Shown piece after piece: positions 48,758 through 54,917 of a stretch of DNA of 54,917 nt. Position 1 is the stretch's first letter, and each line of letters begins with the position of its first letter. Source of the DNA: a bacterium (GTDB lineage: Bacteria > Pseudomonadota > Alphaproteobacteria > Rs-D84); NCBI GenBank assembly GCA_014803525.1, contig JAAVBP010000004.1, positions 1 through 54,917 on the forward strand. Reading direction: 5' to 3'. The position numbers and the translations under genes were made by a program. A model generated the notes under the pieces. It did not search any database and was not told where the DNA came from. It saw only the letters and a list, made by a program, of their open reading frames with translations.

Positions 48758-49708
48758 TTATATCCCCCGAAATAACGTAACAACACGGTCACGAACATTT
48801 TCCATTGTGTCACGCACAACCGCACCGGCGGCATATATATGACCACCGCCCCCCAGAGCCTCGGCCACCTGATTTACGGGTTTCCCACGCCCACGCAATG
48901 ACACACCAATTTGATTTTCTTTCTGTTCTTTTAACAATACAACATAATCAACCCCGCGAATACGCGCCAGCAAATCCAACACGTTTTCCCCGCGACCATC
49001 CATATTGCGATAATCCCGATTTGGTATCATCGCCACCACCAGGCGACCACGGTGAAAAAACTCCGCCCCGGCCGCCGCACGCGATTCCACCAGAATTGTT
49101 TTCTTGGGCTGGTTATTTAACATGTCGTATATATCGCGCAGACGCACACCACCGTCAACCAAATCACCCATAATGCGCATAACCCGCCCCGTACGTACAA
49201 ATTTAAAAGTACCGGTATCAGTCACCATCCCAATGGCCAATAAATTTAAAACATCCGCATCATATTCCCAATTCAAACCACGCATCAATTCATGGATTAT
49301 CATTGTCGTTGCCTCTGCCGTGTCGTCATTGATACACAGGCTGGCAATCGGCGCATCGTTTTTGTGATGATCAATTTCAACCAAGAATCTGGCATTTTTA
49401 ATAACAGAATCTGCAAATTCCAAATGCCGGGCGGTACCGTAATCGACCAATATTACAACATCAAACGGTTCTGTTATATTCAGATGCCCAAAATAACGCA
49501 TACGCGAACGCAACGGTATATCGGCCAGTGGTTCTGGAATACTGCCATCATACATGCATACCGGTGCAATGCCGTAATTCAATTCTATTAATCTGTACAG
49601 TGCCAATGCCGCCCCCAGCGCATCACCATCCGGATTTTTATGTCCAATTATGGCAACACTGCGTGCTGCCTTTAATTTCTCTGTCAATAATTGTAATTTT
49701 TCATTCAT
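48758..49708 (-). CDS. DHH-DHHA1 phosphoesterase (NrnA/GdpP-like domain architecture)
   Basis: 316 residues. DHH motifs are HKNPDGDALGAAL near 23, VDYGTARHL near 107, the namesake IDHHKNDAP near 135, and TDTGTFKF near 184, followed by a DHHA1 domain with GGGGHIYAAGA. This architecture is shared by NrnA oligoribonuclease/pAp phosphatases and by standalone c-di-AMP phosphodiesterases (DhhP/Pde2 type). Since the window also encodes a CdaA, hydrolysis of c-di-AMP or pApA is a reasonable but unproven role. It lies between recJ and lolA in a compact operon. Confidence 0.85.
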   Translation of the reverse strand: MNEKLQLLTEKLKAARSVAIIGHKNPDGDALGAALALYRLIELNYGIAPVCMYDGSIPEPLADIPLRSRMRYFGHLNITEPFDVVILVDYGTARHLEFADSVIKNARFLVEIDHHKNDAPIASLCINDDTAEATTMIIHELMRGLNWEYDADVLNLLAIGMVTDTGTFKFVRTGRVMRIMGDLVDGGVRLRDIYDMLNNQPKKTILVESRAAAGAEFFHRGRLVVAMIPNRDYRNMDGRGENVLDLLARIRGVDYVVLLKEQKENQIGVSLRGRGKPVNQVAEALGGGGHIYAAGAVVRDTMENVRDRVVTLFRGI

Positions 49709-49713
49709 ATTTA

Positions 49714-51468
49714 TTAAACCGCAATATCTTCTAAAAAGAACTGTGCCGTGACGCGTCCGTTATATTCATTTTCTTTTAACCGCCCCAGCAATGTTATTGT
49801 AGTATTTGTGTTCGCATCGTCCAGCAAAAAATCACCAACCGGCGTGCCCGCCAAATTAAATCCGACAAAGGCCAGCGTCGTACCCGCACTGGTTGCGATT
49901 GTGCCACGCAAATGCGCACCACCGCCCATAACACATGCACTTTTCAAACGCCCACCGCGCAGTACCAATGTCGGTTCCGGATTTCCCTGGCCAAATGGTT
50001 CCAACGCCCCCAACATTGTAACCAGGCGCATATTTGCACCGCCCGCATCTAATTCGGCGTCGACCACAACTTCGCGTGCGGGGGGCTGGCCGTTTAATTG
50101 GGTCCGCGCCTGTTGTTCCAAGAACGTGCGGAATTCATCTTCCTTGTCCGCATCCAGTGTAAATCCCGCCGCCGCCGCATGACCACCGCCCTCTTTCGCG
50201 ATACCAGCCGCCAATGCGTCATGAATAATTTTACCCAAATCCACACCTGCAACAGATCGACCTGAACCGTTTATCACACCGTCGGTTTTCGTCGCAACAC
50301 ACGCCGGCAGATTATATTTATCTTTCAGACGTCCGGCAATAATCCCCATTACGCCACCATGCCAATTTTCACCGCATACAAACAGGCTGAAATTATTCCG
50401 CGCCGCATCCGCCGCCATTTCATTCGCACGCAACATTATCGCATTTTGAATATCAATTCTGTCCTGGTTCATGCGATGCAAACGCCCCGCCAAATCATGT
50501 GCAATCAATGCATTATCTGTTAACAGCAATTCCAACGCCGGCGCCGCTGAATCCAATCGTCCTGCGGCATTCAGACGCGGCCCCAACGCAAACCCGGCCG
50601 CATATACAGATGGCTTTTTTATTCCGGAAACATCCATCAACACCCGCAAACCCAAATTTTGGCGCAGGCCCAAAACCTTTAACCCGGTTGCAACAAATGC
50701 GCGGTTCAGTCCGACCAATGGCATCGTATCGCATATCGTCCCCAGTGCCACAAAGTCCAAATAATTTAATAAATTTATTTCCGCAAGACGTGCCCGCAAC
50801 GCATCATCTGCACGCGACTTTAATTCCCGATTTACAGCAACCAGCGTTAAAAACGCAACACCAACACCCGCCAAATAAGACATCCCCGATGTGTCGTCGG
50901 CGCGCTTTGGGTTAACAACCGCATGCGCCGCCGGCAGACAATTATCCGGGGAATGATGATCGGTCACGACAACGTGCATACCACGTGATTTGGCATATTC
51001 AACCTCGGCCCCGCCACTGATACCACAATCAACCGTAATCAGCAGTCGCGCCCCCGCATCGGCCAATTCACCAACCGCACCTGTATTCAGGCCATAACCT
51101 TCGCCATCGCGCGTCGGCAGGTGCCATATAACATCCGCCCCGATCGCCCGCAGATATTTTACAAACACCGCCGTTGATGTCACGCCATCAACGTCATAGT
51201 CGCCATATACCGCAATTTTATCGCCGGCAATTATCGCATCCGTAATTGTACGCGCGGCCATATCCATATCACGCAACACGAACGGATCGGGCATATATTC
51301 CTTAATCGATGGGTTTAAAAATTTATCGCGCGCCGCGTCACCATCAATTCCCCGACAATGCAAGATCTTGCCGACCAAGTCTTCGGGACGGGAAAAAATT
51401 TCATTTTCATCTGAATATGCCGACACCCATGCCCGCCCCAGCACGGATTTTTCCACTATCTTTCTCAA
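49714..51468 (-). CDS. recJ: Single-strand-specific exonuclease RecJ
   Basis: 584 residues. DHH family motifs YGDYDVDGVTSTA (near 94), a DCGISGG, VVVTDHHSPDN (near 163) and later GHAAAAGFTLD support a full RecJ with DHHA1 and OB-like C-terminal part. It degrades 5' single-stranded ends in recombination and repair. It lies between ftsI and the DHH phosphoesterase gene, a related domain family. Confidence 0.92.
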   Translation of the reverse strand: MRKIVEKSVLGRAWVSAYSDENEIFSRPEDLVGKILHCRGIDGDAARDKFLNPSIKEYMPDPFVLRDMDMAARTITDAIIAGDKIAVYGDYDVDGVTSTAVFVKYLRAIGADVIWHLPTRDGEGYGLNTGAVGELADAGARLLITVDCGISGGAEVEYAKSRGMHVVVTDHHSPDNCLPAAHAVVNPKRADDTSGMSYLAGVGVAFLTLVAVNRELKSRADDALRARLAEINLLNYLDFVALGTICDTMPLVGLNRAFVATGLKVLGLRQNLGLRVLMDVSGIKKPSVYAAGFALGPRLNAAGRLDSAAPALELLLTDNALIAHDLAGRLHRMNQDRIDIQNAIMLRANEMAADAARNNFSLFVCGENWHGGVMGIIAGRLKDKYNLPACVATKTDGVINGSGRSVAGVDLGKIIHDALAAGIAKEGGGHAAAAGFTLDADKEDEFRTFLEQQARTQLNGQPPAREVVVDAELDAGGANMRLVTMLGALEPFGQGNPEPTLVLRGGRLKSACVMGGGAHLRGTIATSAGTTLAFVGFNLAGTPVGDFLLDDANTNTTITLLGRLKENEYNGRVTAQFFLEDIAV

Positions 51469-51509
51469 CGTATACTCTTTTTTATTATCAGATGTATTAT
51501 AATCGAAAT

Positions 51510-53132
51510 TTATTCAAATAGCAACGGCAGGATGCTGTCCAGAATTTTTCCCGTTGTCGGCACCGCATTCCATGCCGCCGTACGCAAGCCATATGTTTCC
51601 GCCGTCCCCTTTGGTTCATCCAGTACAACCAATATGGTATACTGGGGCGCCGCCGCCGGGAAAATCCCCGCAAATGCGGTCAAATTCTTGGTACGGTCAA
51701 TTTTACCATTTATGCGTTTTTCTGCGGTCGCCGTTTTACCACCGATTTGAATACCGGCAACGCGGGCCTTTTTACCACTGGTTTCTTCTGCTATGCGTAC
51801 CATAATCCCGCGCAGACGCGCCGATATTTCCGGCGCCAACACGCGTGTTCCAGATACCGCACCAACAGTGCGCTTTTGCAGCGTCGGATAAATATATATA
51901 CCACCGTTTGTCATCGCATTAACCGCCAACAACAAATGCATCGGCGTAACCGATATACCATGCCCGAACGAAACCGTTGCCTTTTCCACCGGCCCCCACT
52001 TTATCGGCATCAGTGTCCGTTCTGTTTTCCCGAATTCCAGATTTAACGGTTCATTCATGTGAATTCTTTCAAAGAATTCCTTTTGCGCGCCATCAGGCAG
52101 ATCCAGCGCAATTTGCGCACTGCCGGCATTACATGAATGCAACATAATTTCTTCGACACTGATACTGGGGCGTGGCGGCTTAAAACTTCTTACATCACTG
52201 ATACGTGCGGCGGTGCGGCCGAATTTATCCAAAACCTTGTACGGGGCGGCGACATAATATTCCTTGGAAATACCGTTTTCAAACGCCATTGCGGTATTAA
52301 ATATTTTAAATATAGACCCCATTTCAAACACGCCGCGCATGGGCATAAATGTTCGATTTGATACCGGATCCGCACCACGATTTTCCGGATCAAAATCCGG
52401 CAATGATACCATCGCCACCATTTCACCCGTACGTGAATTCATCAACATACCCATCGCGCCCTTGGCCTGATACTTGGTGATTGCGGCACTTAACTGTTCG
52501 TAAAAAACACTTTGCACACGTGCGTCCAGCGACAATCGCAAAGGATCAGAATTTTCGCGCAAATAATCATCAAATATCTTTTCTGCACCATCCATACCAC
52601 GACCATCAACATTGACATAGCCCACAATGTGTGAAAACAATCTGCGTTTTGGATAACGGCGTGTTTGAATATCTTCTATCTCTAGCCCGGTCAGTTTTGC
52701 CTTCTTAACCGCATCACGCACAGAATCAGAGGCATATTTTTTAACATAAACGAATCGGCGACCGGAATTTACCAGCTTTATCGCATCCGCCAAAGTATAT
52801 TCATACGGGAACAATTCATGTATCAGATTTGCCACCGCATCGACATCACGAACCTGGCCCGGGCGCAGTGTTATATGCCCCGACATTATATTTTTGGCCA
52901 ATATATCACCATTACGGTCGACGATGTCGGCACGACTGACCATCCATGCACCATCGGCGGCCGCACGACGCGAACGATCCGTACCCTGGATTCCCAATTG
53001 CAATGTACGCGCGATAAACAGACCGAACGCAATTACAAACACACAGTGGATAAAGCGCATCCGCCCGCGGCCACCGTCCCCGCCACGTGCGAATCGTTGT
53101 CTGCAAACATCACGTCCAACCTCAAACATCAT
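51510..53132 (-). CDS. ftsI: Division transpeptidase FtsI (PBP3)
   Basis: 540 residues. Short cytosolic N-terminus, one membrane helix (about 26-45), the pedestal domain and the penicillin-binding transpeptidase with SxxK as MGSIFKIF, SxN as HSCN and the third motif as GGKTATAEK. The last one is normally KTG; the genome codes alanine (GCG) in place of glycine. It cross-links septal peptidoglycan. It overlaps ftsL by 11 bp. Confidence 0.92.
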   Translation of the reverse strand: MMFEVGRDVCRQRFARGGDGGRGRMRFIHCVFVIAFGLFIARTLQLGIQGTDRSRRAAADGAWMVSRADIVDRNGDILAKNIMSGHITLRPGQVRDVDAVANLIHELFPYEYTLADAIKLVNSGRRFVYVKKYASDSVRDAVKKAKLTGLEIEDIQTRRYPKRRLFSHIVGYVNVDGRGMDGAEKIFDDYLRENSDPLRLSLDARVQSVFYEQLSAAITKYQAKGAMGMLMNSRTGEMVAMVSLPDFDPENRGADPVSNRTFMPMRGVFEMGSIFKIFNTAMAFENGISKEYYVAAPYKVLDKFGRTAARISDVRSFKPPRPSISVEEIMLHSCNAGSAQIALDLPDGAQKEFFERIHMNEPLNLEFGKTERTLMPIKWGPVEKATVSFGHGISVTPMHLLLAVNAMTNGGIYIYPTLQKRTVGAVSGTRVLAPEISARLRGIMVRIAEETSGKKARVAGIQIGGKTATAEKRINGKIDRTKNLTAFAGIFPAAAPQYTILVVLDEPKGTAETYGLRTAAWNAVPTTGKILDSILPLLFE

Positions 53133-53418
53133 TTTCCCTGCGTGGCAATGCGTCTATACCAATATTTTTATGAAAACTTATAACTTCGGAATTCGGATAA
53201 ATGCCAACAACAATATTACGCAAGATTTCCGGTCGGACATATGATGCAAAGTTCGCCTCTAATTCCGCACTTTTCTGCTGGGTCATGACAATTTCACGAC
53301 GAACACGGTCACGTGCCTTGTTCTGGGTACGATAGCACACCTGTAACACAATGGTCAGTGCCAATACCGCCCCAAATGCCCACAAACCGATATGAAACAT
53401 TTTTTCGTCTTCTGTCAT
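53122..53418 (-). CDS. ftsL: FtsL-like cell division protein
   Basis: 98 residues: a short cytosolic N-terminus, one membrane helix (about 9-27) and a periplasmic helix with heptad-like pattern (NKARDRVRREIVMTQQKSAELEA). Size, topology and position directly upstream of ftsI identify it as FtsL, which activates FtsI with FtsB. The mraZ/rsmH genes usually upstream are absent. Confidence 0.75.
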   Translation of the reverse strand: MTEDEKMFHIGLWAFGAVLALTIVLQVCYRTQNKARDRVRREIVMTQQKSAELEANFASYVRPEILRNIVVGIYPNSEVISFHKNIGIDALPRRENDV

Positions 53419-53457
53419 TTTGCATGTATCCTGGTATAAATATTCCCATGCATTTTA

Positions 53458-53820
53458 TCATAAATTTTTAAAAAAACTAATCATAGAATTTACACCGCCC
53501 AGCCTGCCCGTCCCCAGCCTTAGATCCAGCGAATTAAATTCGGCCTGTAAATCCATTTTTTTTATTTCATCAATATCTTTTCCATCAACCATGGCCAGAA
53601 TAATCGCGACAATCCCGCGCACCAGTGCCGAATCCGCCACCCCATAAAAGTGTCCGTCGCGCACACATATTTCAACATGGGACGCACATCCCGCAATCAC
53701 ATTACAAACCGCATCATCTGGCACCGGCGCCATATTCGCACCAAAATCCATAACCATCTCTAAACGCACGGCCGGATCATCAACAATACTTAGTGCACTT
53801 TTCATTTCTTTATATGTCAT
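53458..53820 (-). CDS. sufE: SufE sulfur-acceptor protein
   Basis: 120 residues. The acceptor cysteine is in IAGCASHVEI, and the closing FNSLDLRLGTGRLGGVNSM matches the SufE signature. It takes persulfide from SufS and delivers it to the scaffold. The start at 53820 follows GGGATGG; a longer frame reaches into sufT. Third gene of sufS-sufT-sufE. Confidence 0.9.
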   Translation of the reverse strand: MTYKEMKSALSIVDDPAVRLEMVMDFGANMAPVPDDAVCNVIAGCASHVEICVRDGHFYGVADSALVRGIVAIILAMVDGKDIDEIKKMDLQAEFNSLDLRLGTGRLGGVNSMISFFKNL

Positions 53821-53825
53821 TAGTA

Positions 53826-54137
53826 TCACCATCCCTGCTCTGTTAAATCCAGTTCTAGACGCGCCGCATCTGACATACGTGACAGATTCCATGGCGGATC
53901 CCACACCAGTTCAACACGCACCGGCGTGCCACCAGACACACCCGCCGCTGCATCACGAACCTGGGCCAATAATTCTTCCATCATGGGACATGTCGGACTG
54001 GTAAATGTCATTGTTATAACAATTTCCTTTTCCGAAATCGCGATATCATACACCAACCCCATATCCCATATATTTACCGGTATTTCCGGATCATACACCG
54101 TTTTTAGTGCATTTATTATATCTTGTTTTTCTGCCAT
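53826..54137 (-). CDS. sufT: SufT-like MIP18 (DUF59) protein
   Basis: 103 residues. DPEIPVNIWDMGLVYDI and TSPTCPMMEELLAQV with the conserved cysteine are the DUF59 hallmarks. SufT-type proteins help mature or insert Fe-S clusters. It lies between sufS and sufE with one-base and five-base gaps, which supports this role. Confidence 0.88.
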   Translation of the reverse strand: MAEKQDIINALKTVYDPEIPVNIWDMGLVYDIAISEKEIVITMTFTSPTCPMMEELLAQVRDAAAGVSGGTPVRVELVWDPPWNLSRMSDAARLELDLTEQGW

Positions 54138-54138
54138 T

Positions 54139-54917
54139 TTATTTATCCAACACCTGGTTTATTATTTCGATTGTTTTATCGGCATCCGCCACCGTATTCC
54201 ACGCACCGGCCGACAATCGCGCGGCGCCACCCGCACCGGCACCGATTAAATTCATCGCCCATGACGCACACATATTTCCAACGCGCATGCACACACCGCG
54301 CGCACCAACACGCGCCCCGAAATCCAGAACATGCATCCCCGGCGTTAGAAAAGTCAGCACCGCCGCATCCGGCGCGGTACAAATCTGGATCTTGGGATTC
54401 AACCGCAATCCATCATACAACCACCGCATAACGTCCGCGCCCGCATCCGCCCGCCATGCGCCAATCGCCGGTTTTAAGCCCGCAATCTGGGTCAGTGGTA
54501 ATGTCCCCGCCTCAAAACACTCAGGCGCCGCATTATATACCCAGGTATCACCATCTATTTTATTTATCATTCCACCACCGAATTTATCCGGCGTCCAACG
54601 TGTCGGATCCTGTACATACATTATACCAATGCCGGTATCCGCCCCGATTTTGTGTCCAGAAAAACAAATAAAGTCCGCGTTCCACGCCGCCGCATCTATT
54701 GCGCCATGCGCCACGTATTGCGCCGCATCAACCACCACAACAACATCCGGATTTTTTTCGCGCGCAATGCGCACAATCGCGGCAACATCTTGCGCCACAC
54801 CAAACACATTGGACATCGCCGTGATAACAATCACATCTGCATATGGAATTTTATCCACGTCGATATTAAAATTTTCATCCAACGGCAAAATTTCAATACT
54901 GCATTCGCCACGCCGCG
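54139..54917 (-). CDS. sufS: Cysteine desulfurase SufS, N-terminal part outside the window
   Basis: The frame is open to the window edge; 259 residues of the C-terminal part are visible. The PLP-binding lysine is in FSGHKIGADTGIGIMYV, preceded by VDAAQYVAHGA. The active-site cysteine occurs in VGNMCASWAMN, where most SufS have GHHCA, so two residues differ. The C-terminal domain is about 20 residues shorter than usual. It supplies sulfur from cysteine to SufE. Confidence 0.85.
   Translation of the reverse strand, partial: RRGECSIEILPLDENFNIDVDKIPYADVIVITAMSNVFGVAQDVAAIVRIAREKNPDVVVVVDAAQYVAHGAIDAAAWNADFICFSGHKIGADTGIGIMYVQDPTRWTPDKFGGGMINKIDGDTWVYNAAPECFEAGTLPLTQIAGLKPAIGAWRADAGADVMRWLYDGLRLNPKIQICTAPDAAVLTFLTPGMHVLDFGARVGARGVCMRVGNMCASWAMNLIGAGAGGAARLSAGAWNTVADADKTIEIINQVLDK

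Overview
The window reads as a gene-dense chromosomal segment of an alphaproteobacterium, probably a host-associated lineage with a reduced genome. It has an outer membrane (TolB, LolA, AsmA, OMP barrels, autotransporter), TatBC, a SUF iron-sulfur system, GatCAB indirect aminoacylation and short intergenic gaps. Many envelope proteins have signal peptides but no family I can name, and usually co-clustered operons are scattered: tolB without tolQRA/pal, dnaA apart from dnaN, sufBC far from sufSTE. That pattern resembles uncultured gut Alphaproteobacteria, but placement rests on protein character alone and was not tested.

Layout. 0-0.6 kb: small XRE-like gene (cut by the window edge) behind a structured leader RNA. 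0.7-5.1 kb: thermonuclease, tolB, RHH regulator, VirB2-like pilin, lipoprotein, aldolase, palindromic repeats. 5.1-7.4 kb: efp, ppa, dnaN. 7.6-11.9 kb: pilin, rluC-type, asmA and a diadenylate cyclase in one compact run. 12-14 kb: a short uvrC and pgsA. 14.1-14.6 kb: second XRE/leader-RNA cassette. 14.7-24.7 kb: dnaJ, a HAD-like gene, parE, a Cys-rich secreted protein, a divergent dnaA, dprA, another secreted protein, plsY. 24.8-28.1 kb: rpsT, a small Cys-rich secreted protein, a type IVb pilus secretin/TcpQ pair. 28.3-33.5 kb: sufB, sufC, membrane proteins, ruvX. 33.5-38.9 kb: gatC, an unknown gene, gatA, tRNA-Phe with tRNA remnants, gatB, miaB. 39-45.6 kb: autotransporter, lipoprotein, ferritin-like protein, OMP, SDR, tRNA-Lys, third copy of the leader RNA, lectin-like secreted protein. 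45.6-54.9 kb: a minus-strand envelope block (LysM/M23 peptidase, tatC, tatB, lolA, DHH phosphoesterase, recJ, ftsI, ftsL) and then sufE, sufT and a partial sufS.

Most notable. (1) Three copies of a 150-180 nt structured RNA with its own promoter and terminator, each just upstream of a gene, with compensatory changes in several helices. (2) A CdaA-type diadenylate cyclase plus a DHH-DHHA1 phosphoesterase, suggesting c-di-AMP signalling, which is unusual in this class. (3) A DnaA whose AAA+ domain lacks the sensor I, arginine-finger and sensor II residues. (4) A UvrC short by roughly 120 residues between the UVR and nuclease domains. (5) Dispersed repeat families tied to terminators, REP-like palindromes, and tRNA 3'-half repeats beside tRNA-Phe.
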